This document shows, piece after piece, positions 21,805-32,330 of a DNA stretch of 64,000 nucleotides (position 1 is its first letter; each line of letters opens with the position of its first letter). The DNA is from Eulemur rufifrons (taxonomy: Eukaryota > Chordata > Mammalia > Primates > Lemuridae), in NCBI RefSeq assembly GCF_041146395.1, contig NC_090989.1, positions 225,464,843 through 225,528,842 of the forward strand. The letters run 5' to 3'. A program made the translations under genes and the position numbers. The notes beneath the pieces are model-generated. The model did no database searches. It was given only the letters and a program-made list of their open reading frames with translations, and had not been told where the DNA came from.

Positions 21805-22167
21805 CAGGGGGCACCGACTCTCGATGATTCCACTTAGGATTCTTCGACTTCAGCATGGTGCAAAAGACATATGCATTCGGTAGAAACCGTCCTTCGTATT
21901 TGGAGTTTTGATCTTTTCCCTGGCTGGCGATATGCGGTACGATACTCCGTCTCAATGCTGGGCAGTGGCCGCCACCTGCTTGCTGCTCCTGGTCAGCCAC
22001 GAGGTCCATCTCTGCAGTGCGCTCCGTTGCCAGACGGTTTGTGGGGACGAGGCTAAGGCACGATTCTTAGTAGGTTAGGTGTATTAAGTGCATTTTCGAC
22101 TTAGGCTATTTTCGGCTTATAAGGGGTTTATCAGGATGTAACCACATCAAAAGTAGGGGAGCTCCTG
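21805..22167 (+). mobile_element. Tigger-family DNA transposon (MER2-like) in L2
   Basis: It starts CAGGGGGCACCGACTC and ends GAGCTCCTG, with TA on the left (21,803-21,804) and TG on the right (22,168-22,169), a decayed TA duplication typical of Tc1/mariner elements. Inside are CATTCGGTAGAAACCGT, TGGCGATATGCGGTACGATACTC, AGTAGGTTAGGTGTATTAAGTGC and TTTATCAGGATGTAACC. About 360 bp, non-coding. L2 sequence is continuous across it. Confidence 0.8.
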
Positions 22168-22370
22168 TGTTTCTCTTCTTAATACTATCAAGCCTGATAT
22201 ATTATATTGTTATATCATATTCTGTTTATTAATAGTCTGTCTGCCTCACTAGAATGTAAGCTCCAGGAGGGCAAGGAATTTATCTTATTCATTCTTATAT
22301 CTCCAGCCCCTAAAACAGCTCCCGGTATGTGGTACATGATTAATAAATAGTTGCTGAATAAATGAATTCC

Positions 22371-23241
22371 CTCATTTTTCAGATAAGAAAATTGAGGCCC
22401 AGAAGATTAAAGCACTAGAGGTAGAAAACTGAAGCAATTCCTTAAGATGAATAAAACTCAGCATTTCCCTTCTTACCTGGTTATTTTAGAGAACTAGTAT
22501 TTCTGGAGGCAAGAGGTACAGAACTATGAGACTCTTCTCAATTTTCTACTAATGCAAGAAATTATCAAGTTGGGACAACATGCAAAGCAAAATTAAATAA
22601 TTTGGAAACTGGGAATATGAAGAAGGCGGAAATTGTGCAGCAGTGTCTCAGTAGTAGAAGTCCTGTTCCTAAGTGACACACCTCTACTTTGAGATGCAGT
22701 GGTCTAACAGGAACCTGGTTAGGAGTAAAAGGGGAGACAAGCCACATCTGTTTGTTCCCTGTGAGCAAAAAAAGTATGTGATGCTCAAACAAAGTAACCA
22801 AACTTTCTGGCTTAAAATAAATGGCCGTGGCTAGGTATTTAGGACAAAGAGTAGATATGTCTGATATATATCCTACTCTATTTGTAGTATTATATCAAAG
22901 GTTCGTTTAACCTCATGATAAGCAATGTATGAAAACATATACATGTAAACATATATCTACAGGTAGATACTTTGCTCTCCTTTACAGGACAATTATTTTA
23001 CAAAGCAAATACAGTCTCTGCACTAATTTCTTGATGATTAACACAATTTTTTTCTTCCAATCCATTCATCTTGTCGACATTGCTCCATAGAGAAAATGGT
23101 GGGAATGCCTCTGGGCAGGTCAGCTGGTTGTCTCTGTTGAATCATCAATGAATCTGTTGATTTGGGCTTATCAATTTCTTTGGCCTTTAACGTTGCTCCA
23201 ATTGTTGGACTGTTTTTTTACAATCGACCCCTCCCCACCTT

Positions 23242-23273
<32 letters not shown>

Positions 23274-23984
23274 CCCCTTCACGCCACACACTCACAACAG
23301 CTAACTTTCACTTGCAGGCAATTGCTGGGACAAGTGTTGTGCACATATGTTCACATCTGGTGCTAATAGAAGTCCAGGTCTTCCTGCAAAACGCTGTGAC
23401 ATAATGGTGAGAGTCCAAACAAGCTTATCCCGAATCTTGAAGTATTACCCTATCTAACATCTTAATTAAACTCCTGGAAGAGAAAACAATTTTCTTTTCA
23501 GCAATTTTGGTATTAGCAAAATCTACTTACTCTTGGAAAAGAAGTGCTGAGAAACATTGTATACCATGGAACTTGACAAGGCCTGACTTTTAAAACTGGG
23601 TTTATTAGATTCTTCTACAATAAAGACAGCAGCGTAAAGAGCTAATGATCGGGGGTCAAACTTTCTCCTTTGACATCAGTTTCACATTGTATTCTTTTTT
23701 CTTTGTAAGTTCATTTCAGTAGCCATCTCCTATGAGGAATCTTCCCACATTATCACAAGCCCACTTAGAAATATAACCAGTTCGCTTGAGCCCTGTCATT
23801 GAAGCACAACCATGGTACATTTTACAGGTATGCACTCCTCAGTTCCTTATTGATGAAGGGGGCTTACCTGGCTTATCTTCCCATTGCATAGTATGCTCTG
23901 AGGGAAGGCTCATGTTAAAATCAAAATTTTAAAATATATGTAATCTAGCATTCTCTAGGACCTCGTATGGGGTCTGGTATAGAA
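22371..23984. other. Mostly unique sequence with a CA microsatellite
   Basis: 22,371-22,460 (TCATTTTTCAGATAAGAAAATTGAGGCCCAG) is probably a MIR scrap on the minus strand. The remainder is unrecognised apart from the CA tract listed separately. No gene supported. Confidence 0.4.
23242..23275. repeat. CA microsatellite
   Basis: A (CA)n tract with one G interruption, followed by CA-rich sequence to about 23,300. Confidence 0.9.
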
Positions 23985-24185
23985 GCAATGGCTCTTAACC
24001 ATGGCTGCCCATTAAGATGACCTGGAAAACTTTTAGAACATGACTGTTTAGATTCTGTCTTGAGGGACTGGGACTTAATTGGTTGAGGGTAGAAGGATTA
24101 TTATTTTTAAAGCTCCCTAGGCATTTCCTATTTGCCCTAAGGGTTGACACTACTTGGTAAGGACAGGTTGAAAGCACATTTCATC
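23985..24185 (+). repeat. hAT-type MER element remnant
   Basis: ATGGCTCTTAACCATGGCTGCCCATTAAGATGACCTGG starts the segment. TTATTTTTAAAGCTCCCTAGGCATTTCC and a complementary end follow. This is the general plan of short hAT-Charlie MER elements with 'ctcaacc..ggctgcacattagaatcacctgg' termini. The subfamily is not assigned. Confidence 0.6.
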
Positions 24186-24329
24186 CTATACTAATTGTAT
24201 TATCCTGACCATGTTTACTCATCTTTTAAAAAACAGAACTAACAATTAATACTTCTCTGGGTTATTATTCCCTGGATGGGATCATGTCTTCCCCATCTGG
24301 AACCCCTGTTACTGCTTAAACTCTCTACG

Positions 24330-24550
24330 CTACTGTTTAACCTCTGTAAGCCTTGGATTTCCCTTTTGTAAAATACAGATTTTCATAAGTATTAACATAC
24401 AGGTTTGGTATGAGCATTAAATCAGATAATATGTGAAAAGTACTTAGACTAGTACTTGGCATGTATAAGAGTTCAGCAGGCCTTAGCCACTCTGTGCACT
24501 GCCTACACAGTGTCTGGCCCAGGGTAGACTCTATATCAATGTTAATCCTT
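24330..24550 (+). repeat. MIR SINE
   Basis: TTTAACCTCTGTAAGCCTTGGATTTCCCTTTTGTAAAAT, then TATGAGCATTAAATCAGATAATATG and GTACTTGGCATGTATAAG, the MIR core and tail in order. Confidence 0.65.
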
Positions 24551-24734
24551 TCTTTTCCTTCCCTTCCTTCTATTACTATACCTTACCCTGACCTCTACCT
24601 TTATAAGTGGGGCCTTTGGTATTTAGTAACCAAATCCCTCTGAAGGAGACCAAGATGTCTAAGTACAATTTTGAATTCTGTCTCTTTTTAAATGATGATG
24701 ACTCAAAGAAGACATGGTGTCTTCTGTAGGACCT

Positions 24735-24905
24735 TATTACTCAAAGTGTGGTCCTCAGGCCACCAGCTTCAGCATCTCCTGGGAGCTTGATAGGAAAACA
24801 TAATCTCAGGCCCCACATCAAACCTACCAGATCAAAATCTGAATTTTAACAAGCTGCCCAAGTGGTTTTGTGTGTCCATTAAAGTGTGATGAGGACCCTC
24901 ATAGG
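24735..24905 (-). repeat. MER5A-like hAT-Charlie element
   Basis: CAAAGTGTGGTCCTCAGGCCACCAGC is followed by TCAGCATCTCCTGGGAGCTTG and TTTTAACAAGCTGCCC, the reverse complement of MER5-type elements. About 170 bp. Confidence 0.75.
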
Positions 24906-25829
24906 ATGATGAAATGATGGCTGAGAATTGAAAGTACCCATGGATCTAGTTTACAGAGATTTCAGTATCATTTCCTCACTGCCAGTCTGCCAAATCAGTT
25001 ACTAGGATCACACTGTTGCATTGTCAGGCAAAGGTCTGAGTCTGAAGTGGCTCTAAAGCCATACCATGCATCCAGCCCCATTAGTGTGAACTCTGGTTAT
25101 GGTCACAAGCTTTTCCTTGAATTTCATCACCTTTTGCCCATACCCAGATTTCCAGATCTGATCCTCATCTCTTGGCCTTCTGACTCATTGCCTCAGCAAT
25201 GAGAATTCTTGTATTCCAGGATCTGAGAGATGATGAAACTCACTCCTGATTCTTCACTTTTCCCCTTTGGCTACAATTGTCCCTTCTCATTTTCTCTTCT
25301 TCCCACTCTGGAAAATAGCTCTACTCAGGCTCGCCTAAGGGGAGAGGACTCTAGAACTGGGCTGGCCGCTGAGAGAGGAAATCTGGCCAACGAGGCAGAC
25401 TCAGGTGGACCTTTGAGGGCTACTTTGACCATTTCAGAGTCGTCTGATCTTCAGTCTGGCTCTTCAGTGGTGCAGGGCTCTCTGGAGCAACGTTTATTAG
25501 TATGTTAGGTTTGGGGTGGGAGGAGGGAGGCTGGGAACACATGTAGAGAGTACTGCTAGTTTGGTGAAGAGAGTGCAACATTGGCAGACACCACTCCCAG
25601 TTTTCTCTTTAGAAACTGCCATTTTGGAATGGCCTTTCAGGTTCTGGCCTTTCTCCCTGTCTATATTTCTGTTGCAACCCAACTGGTTAAATGAAAGACA
25701 TTCTACTTTGCAAACCACAATTACGTTGGGAATGAAAGTCAATAAAAGCTGCATCTGATATGTACAACAATAGATCATTCACTCAACAGTAGCTAAAGAG
25801 AATCCACCAAGCCGCCCTCGCTTGTTTTC
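24906..25829. other. Repeat-poor unique block
   Basis: No repeat recognised. 25,340-25,480 is GC-elevated. Open frames at 25,230-25,508 (plus) and 25,497-25,778 (minus) show no recognised similarity. Confidence 0.4.
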
Positions 25830-26260
25830 CTGCAGATATGGTATTTTGGTTTATTTTAGTGCATATTGTTTGGCATCTTAAAATTATGTATTTTTTATTC
25901 CAGTCATTTCACAAGCAAAACTGACTTCACTGATAATTAAATTCCCTTCACAATGGCAATTTCACCACTTATTTTCATTTTACTACAAGATGCCTGTGGA
26001 TTATTAAGTGAGTGTCAGTTCTCACCCGCCCACGTACCTTCAATGCAATTGGAAAGAGGTGTCAACATTTCTAAGGTGTGCCCAGATGATATGTAGTTCC
26101 CGCAATTTCATTTTTGGAGGCATATATCATGCTATTTATGCCTATGGGCTAGCTCAGTAAGTATTTGGGATTTGTTTTAGAGGCTACTAAATTAATTTGG
26201 GGAGCTCTGAGTGCAAAGATAAAGCTCTTAATTGGCTATGTTCTAGTAATATATCATTTT
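25830..26260. promoter_or_regulatory. Candidate conserved non-coding element (possible enhancer)
   Basis: The block has no mobile-element signature and holds many developmental-type motifs: GATAATTAAAT near 25,933, AGGTGTCA (26,057-26,064) and AGGTGTG (26,074-26,080), which resemble T-box half-sites in tandem, an E-box CAGATG directly after, TATTTATGCC near 26,134, and TAAATTAATTT and CTTAATTGG to about 26,240. Composition is moderate and complexity high. This call rests on appearance only; no alignment was available. Confidence 0.35.
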
Positions 26261-26544
26261 ACATTAAATTAAAATATCCTGTTATTTATATTATTTTAGC
26301 TTTTAAATAATATTTTGTACTCCACAAGGTCCATATGAGAAGGTATTTGACTAGAACAAATAATAGTCTATGAGACTGGCAAATTCAGGAAAATATAAGG
26401 TGGCACTTTACATTTGTAAGTTCAACTGATGTGGTGGGTTGGCTTGACCCATTCTGTTTGATGAATTAACTACTCCCATCCTAATCACATTCCTCCACCA
26501 CAGTAACACTCACATATCCAATTAGACAGATCTTTCTTCATCCA
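26261..26544. other. Unique AT-rich sequence
   Basis: Nothing recognised. Confidence 0.4.
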
Positions 26545-26760
26545 GCCCCTAATACATTATTTTTCAAAGTGTCTGTTGCAATCCTTTAGTGAGTCATGAA
26601 AACAATTTAGTGAATTTCATACAGTATCTAACAAAATAGAATAGATCTGAGTGCTTCACAGGCAAATTTCAGTGATGCGTGTGTGTATACAATTACATGG
26701 TAATATGGATTGTATTGCTTATTGTGGTTTGTAGTAAAAAAAAAAAAGTTTGAATTACAT
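26545..26760 (+). repeat. DNA-transposon-like MER element
   Basis: TTATTTTTCAAAGTGTCTGTTGCAATCC, then GTGAGTCATGAAAACAATTTAGTGAATTTC, AAAATAGAATAGATCTGAGTGC and a terminal AAAAAAAAGTTTGAA. The ends are roughly complementary (CAAAGT against AGTTTG), as in hAT-like elements. Subfamily uncertain. Confidence 0.45.
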
Positions 26761-26944
26761 TAACAGACCTAATACTGGTTCCCTCTTGAAATGATTCCAA
26801 GATCTGGAGACCAAGGAGCTTCATCTCTTAAAAAGCCAGAGTCTTGAGATTGTTACTAAGCTAACGGCCATTGCCAGGACCAAGGACCAGCTCTGGATTC
26901 CCTAGTTAAGTAATAGTACTAAGAATGACCTAATTATGAAAATC

Positions 26945-27135
26945 TGCACTTCTCTAAGTGTGGACCCAGGACCAGTAGCATCAGCATCACCTGGGAACTT
27001 GTTAGAAATGCAATTTCTCAGGTCCTACCCCGGACTTACTGAATTAAAATTCTGGGGAAGGGGCCAGCACCCTGTGTTTTAACAGTCCTCCAGGTAATTC
27101 TGATGCATGGTGACATTTACAGACCACTGGTCTAT
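26945..27135 (-). repeat. MER5A-like hAT-Charlie element
   Basis: CTAAGTGTGGACCCAGGACCAGTAGCATCAGCATCACCTGGGAACTTGTTAGAAATGC begins the copy and TTTTAACAGTCCTCCAGGTAATTCTGATGC closes it. Well preserved, about 190 bp, minus strand. Confidence 0.85.
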
Positions 27136-27989
27136 CACTACATGTGACCCATGTTTGAGTCTGGACTTTGATTTTGCTTGTTAATACATGACCTTACCCA
27201 TCTGATATCCCACCCCAAGTATTTCTGCAGGGCCTCGGGTTTCTTTCCACATGACGATTAAGTCTATTCAGTTATCGTGTGACTTCCAACAATGTTTTGC
27301 CTCTTGTCTTGCCCCCGGCCTCCTCCCTTTGGTTCTGCTGAGGCCTGCTGCGTACTGTGACCACCTCTGTTTAGGCTCATTGTCTCCGATTGGTGCCATG
27401 GAGGCCTGGAGGTGCTGATGTCTGACAAAGCTACTTGGCAAAGAGTGAGAGAACACAGCATAGTCAGGCAGAAACTTATTTTATGCAGAATTTTATAAAC
27501 TCATACTATAGGGTTTTGTTTTGAAAACATTGCAGTCCATCCTATTCACTGAATGCTTTTTAATACAATTCAGTGTGCCAGTAATTCTTGTGTGATATTA
27601 CATCTATTTTTATGCACTTTGTAGATCTTGAACAGAGATAGTTTATTTATTAATATTTCCGTAAATTCTATGGGGACTGAGATAACCTAGATATAAGTGA
27701 TTTGTATGTGTATGAAACAAAGTAAGCATTCAGTTTCTCTCTGGTAAGATGAAGACTCTTGGCTATTAGTTTAACAAGACATGAGAATCTTCCTTAAACG
27801 TGAGTGATTCAGTTTCCACAATATGAGCCCTAGAGTTTGGGGGGGCTACACATACATACTTGCATGAAGTTTTCAATCTGTAGGGGCTAAGAATAATCTT
27901 TCCAATGGAAATCCCAGTGTTTAAGTGGCACATAGAGTTACCTGAAGATTCAAAGAGCAGAAAAGATCAGGCCTTCAGGATAGAGAATT
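27136..27989. other. Unique sequence
   Basis: No repeat or gene recognised. The minus-strand frames at 27,264-27,461 are unassigned. Confidence 0.4.
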
Positions 27990-28102
27990 TTGCCACCACA
28001 CCACACACTCCCCACCACCATAGACCACACTGCAAACACACCCCACATACAGTCACACCACACACCACCCATATCCCCCGCCACACCCTGCACACACACA
28101 TA

Positions 28103-28133
<31 letters not shown>
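27990..28133. repeat. CA-rich simple sequence and CA microsatellite
   Basis: Degenerate CACCACA sequence passes into a pure (CA)n tract at about 28,104-28,132. The frames read through it on either strand (such as 27,905-28,264) are products of the low-complexity sequence. Confidence 0.9.
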
Positions 28134-28134
<1 letters not shown>

Positions 28135-28279
28135 TCACGAGTATCTCGCCTCCATGAATTGTCTTCACTCTGCCTCTGAGCCTGCTTCTCTCCATGACTT
28201 GAGAGGTGAAGCAGCCATGTCCTTTCCTTGCTCTCTGGCCCTGGGGTTAGGTAGAAAAATATAAAATGTGGGTTAAAAA

Positions 28280-28690
28280 AATCTGAAAAGACCATTTACC
28301 ATGGAAAAATATTAAACATAGTTAGAAAACCACTCTAAAGAGATTTCATAGTCCAAATGATATTACAAAAGAGTTTTCTAGCCTTTGAAGAATAGATATT
28401 TCTCTATATATAAATTATTCCAGAACACAGAAAAAGAGAAAACTTCCCAATTCACTTTACAAAGTTAATGTATCCTAGAAACCAAAGCTAGATAAAGAAA
28501 TGGCAACAAAACATATCATTGTACCAATGAGTATAGGTGTAAAATTCCAAAATTAAATGTCAGCAAATAGAATCCATCAGTATATTAAATGAATGATACA
28601 TGACAATATAGTGCTTTAATTGAAGAATATAAAGACAGTTTCAACATAAAGAAATCTAGTGATACTATCCATAATATTCATAAAGTAAAA
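28280..28690 (+). mobile_element. L1 fragment, plus strand
   Basis: AAAAAGAGAAAACTTCCCAATTCACTTTACAAAG, AACCAAAGCTAGATAAAG, GTCAGCAAATAGAATCCATCAG and TTCAACATAAAGAAATC follow the order of the middle of L1 open reading frame 2, in highly diverged form. Confidence 0.55.
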
Positions 28691-31600
28691 CAGAAAAATA
28701 TATAGTCATACATATATGTACAATTTAGTGGTATTAAATATATTTATAATGTGCAACCATCACCACCATTCATCTCTAAAACTGTTTTCATCTTGCAAAA
28801 CTGAAACTCTGTACCCATTAAACTAAAACTCTCTCCTCTTCTGCCCCAGCTCTGGCAACCACTGTTCTACTTTCTATCTTATGATTTTTGACTATTCTAA
28901 GTATGTCATATAAATAGACTCATATAGTATCTGTCTTTTTGTGACTAGCTTCTTTCACTTAGCATAATGTCCTCAAGATTCATCCTGGTAGCCTATGTCA
29001 GAATTTTCTTCCTTTTTAAGGCTGAATAATATTCCATTGTACATATATACCACATTTTGCTTATCCATTGATGGATACTTTGGTTCCTTCCATGTTTTTG
29101 CTATTATGAATAATGCTGCTATGAATATGGATAATATACAAATATTTCTCTGAGATCCTGTTTTCAATGCTTTTGAGTACATAGCCAGAAGTAGAATTGA
29201 TTGATCATGTGATAATGATTGATCATGTGGTAATTCTATTTTTAATTTTTTGAGGAACCACCATACTGTTTTTCATAGTGGCTGTGCTATTTTGCATTCC
29301 CACTAACAAGGATTCCAATTTCTCCACATCCTCATAAACACTTGTTACTTCATGGGTTTTTTTTTTTATAGTAGCCATTTTAATGGATGTATTTCATTTG
29401 CATTTCCCTAATGATTAATGATGTCAAACATCTTTTCATGTGCTTATTGGACATTTGTATATTTCCTGTAGAGAAATGTCTATTCACATCCTCTGGCCAT
29501 TTTTGAACTGGGTTTTGGGGGTTTTTGTTGTTGTTGTTATTGTTGGGTTTTATATATAGGAGTTTTCTATCTATCCTGAATATTAACCATTTATCAGACA
29601 TATGATTTGTAAATATTGTCTCTCATTCTGTGGGTTGCCTTTTAACTCTGTTGATATTGTCTTTTATGGACAAAATTTTAAAAATTTGCATGAAATTCAG
29701 TTTGTCTATTTTTTTGGTTGTTGTTTGTGTCTTTGGTGGTGTCATATCTAAGAAATTGTTGCCAAGTACAATGTTAAGAAGTTTTACTTTATGCTTTCTT
29801 GCAAGAGTTTTATAGTTTTAGGTCTTCCATTTAGGTGTTTGGTGTACTTTGTGTTGATTTTTGTATATGATGTAAAGTATATGTCCAACTCCTTTCTTTT
29901 GCATGTGTACATCCAGTTTTTGTAGCACCATTTGTTGAAAAGTCTGTTCTTTCCCCAACGAATGGTCTTGGCATCCTTGTCAAAAATCATTTGACCATAT
30001 ATGTGAAGGCTTATTTCTGGGCTCTCTATACTATTCCATTTATCTATGTGCCTGGCTTTATTCCAGTATTACATTATTTTGATTACTTGTAGCTTTATAA
30101 TTGGTTTTAAAATCAGAAAGTATAAGACCTCCAACTTTGTTCCCCTCTTTCAAGATTGTTTTGGCTGTTTGGGATCCCTTGAGATTTTCCATATAAATTT
30201 TAGGATAGATTTTTCTATTTCTGCAAAAACACCATTTGGGTCTTGATAGGGGTTGCATTGAATCTATAGATCGTTTTGGGTAGTATTGACATCTTAACAA
30301 TATTAATTCTTCCAATCCATGTTCATGGTATGTCTGTCCATTTATTTGTGTCTTCTTTATTAAAGCAACATTGTATAGTTTTAATTGTACAAATCTTTTG
30401 CCTTTTTGGTTAAGTTTATTTCTAAGTATTTTATTGTTTTTGATGCTATTGTAAATGGATTTGTTTGCTTGATTTTATTTTTGGATGGTTCATTGTGAGT
30501 GTATGCAAATGCAACTGAGGTGTGTATATTGATTTTATATCTTTCAACTTTGGTAAATTAGTTTATTATTAGTTCTAATAGGGTGTGTGTATAATCTTGG
30601 GATTTTCTGCATATAAAATCATGCCATCTGCAAATATAGATACTTGTACTTTTTTATTTCCAATTTGGATGCCTTTTATATCTTTTTCTTGCCTAATTGC
30701 TCTGCTTAGGACTTCCAGTACTATGTTGACTAGAAGTAGTGAAGTGATATCCTTGTCTTGTTCCAGATCTTAGAGAAGAAACTTTCAGTTTTTTATCATT
30801 GAGTATGATGTTAGCTGTGGGCTTTTCAGTTATGGCTTTTATTGTGTTGAGTTGGCTTCCTTCTATTCCTAGTTTTTTTAAATGCTTTTATCATAAAAGA
30901 GTTTAGAATTTTGTCAAATGCTTTTTCTGTATCCATCAACATGATCATGTGTATATCTTTTCTATCATTCTTTTAATGTGGTATATTACATTGATTTTCA
31001 TGTGTTGAACTGTCCTTGTATTGCAGAAAGAAATCTCACTTGGTTATGGCATATAAGCCTTTTAATGTGCTGTTGAATTTAGTTTGCTATTACTGTGTTG
31101 AGGATTTTTGTATCAGTATTCATCAGGGATATTGGTTTTTCATTTTCTTGTATTACTTTGGTCTGGCTTTGGTATCAGTGTAATGCTGGCCTCATAGAAT
31201 AAGTTTGGAAGTGTTTCCTCCTCTTCAGTTTTTTTGGAAAAGTTTGAGGAGGGTTGGTGTTAATTCCTCTTTAAATGTTTGGTAAAATTCATCAGTGAAG
31301 CCATTGAATCCTGGCTTTTTTGTTGTTGTTGTTGTTGTTGGAAAGTTTTTGATTACTCATTCAATCTTACTAGTTAGAGGTCTGTTAGACTTTCTATTTC
31401 TTCATGATTCAGTCTTGGTAGGGTGTATGTTTCTAGGAATTTATCCATTTCATCTAGGCTAGACAGCATGTTGGTTTACAATTGTTCATATTTTTTTCTT
31501 GTAATTCTTTTTATTTCTGTTAAGTTGACAGTAATGTCCCCTATTTTATTTCTGATTTTAGTTATTTGAGTCTTCTCTTTTTTCCTTAGTCCATCCGGCT

Positions 31601-32330
31601 AAAGCCTTGTCAATTTTGTTGATGTTTTTAAAGAAATGAATCTTCATTTTTTTTAATTCTCTATTGTTTTTCTCTCCCCTATTTTGTTTATCTCTGCTGC
31701 AATCATTATTATTTCTTTCCTTCTGCTAACTTTGGGTTCAATTTATTTTTCTTTCTCTGATTCCTTATGGTGTAAGTTTAGTTTATTGATTTGAGAACTT
31801 CCTTCTTTATTAATGCAAGGGTTTGCAGCTATACATTTCCCTCTTGGCACTGCTTTTGCTACATTTTGTAAGTTTTAGTACTGTTTTTCATTTTCATCTG
31901 TCTGAAGATATATATATATATAGATAGATAGATAGATAGTTGTTTTGTTTTGTTTTGTTTAAAAGATAGGGTCTTACTCTGTCATCCAGGCTGGAGTGCA
32001 GTGATGTGATCTTAGCTTACTGTGACCTCAAACTCCTGGGCTCAAGTGATCCTCTCACCTCAGCCTCCCAAGTTGCTAGGACTACATGCCTACACCACCA
32101 CGCCCAACTAATTTTTAAAATATTTTTTGTAGAGACAAGATCTCACTATGTTGCCCAGGCTGCTCTTGAACCCCCTAACCTCAAGTGATCCTCCATCCTC
32201 AGCTTCTCAAAGTGCTGGGATTACAGGCATGAGCCACTGCACCAAGCCTGTCTGAAGATACTTTTTAATTTCCTTTGAGATTTATTACCATTTTATTCAG
32301 CCAATGCTTGTTTAAATTCTCCCATGCATT
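28691..32330 (-). mobile_element. Long old L1 (L1M-type), minus strand
   Basis: About 3.3 kb of reverse-complement L1 without the AluJ. Visible are TTTCCATGTTTTTGCTATTATGAATAATGC (29,090), TTTGCATTTCCCTAATGATTAATGATG (29,398), GGATAGATTTTTCTATTTCTGCAAAAACACC (30,202) and CTGGCCTCATAGAATAAG (31,187). On the minus strand 29,784-29,990 still reads KDAKTIRWGKNRLFNKWC, typical of the C-terminal part of L1 open reading frame 2. The 3' untranslated end is on the left. A small duplication of TGATTGATCATGTG lies at 29,199-29,229. Frames are broken throughout. Confidence 0.85.
31911..32247 (-). mobile_element. AluJ-like element inserted in L1
   Basis: A full dimeric Alu on the minus strand, from the T-rich tail through GGCTGGAGTGCAGTGATGTGATC and a middle poly-T-like linker to GAGCCACTGCACCAAGCC. 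A perfect 13-bp duplication CTGTCTGAAGATA lies at 31,898-31,910 and 32,248-32,260. It lacks the lemur-type right arm, so it belongs to the older layer shared by primates. Its tail has evolved into (TA)n, (GATA)n and (TTTTG)n tracts. Confidence 0.9.

Larger units (their letters stand above)
20935..22370 (+). mobile_element. L2 with a readable reverse-transcriptase scrap
   Basis: The plus strand encodes GVPQGSVLG at 20,950-20,976, a motif of LINE reverse transcriptases just before the catalytic domain. It is followed by ACATGTCCAAAACTGAACTC (21,160) and the L2 3' end: CTTCTGCTCAAGTGTCGCCTCCTCAGAGAGGCC (21,703) and CTCACTAGAATGTAAGCTCCAGGAGGGCAAGG (22,245). The L2 spans about 1.4 kb including a Tigger-type insertion. 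An open frame of 178 codons (20,896-21,432) is a leftover of this LINE rather than a host gene. Confidence 0.8.

Noticed and set aside
27905..28295. Frames rich in His/Thr or Cys/Val
   Set aside because: They are readings of the CA-rich simple sequence and microsatellite.
28691..32330. Active L1
   Set aside because: Frames are broken everywhere, an AluJ is inserted, and divergence is that of an old family.
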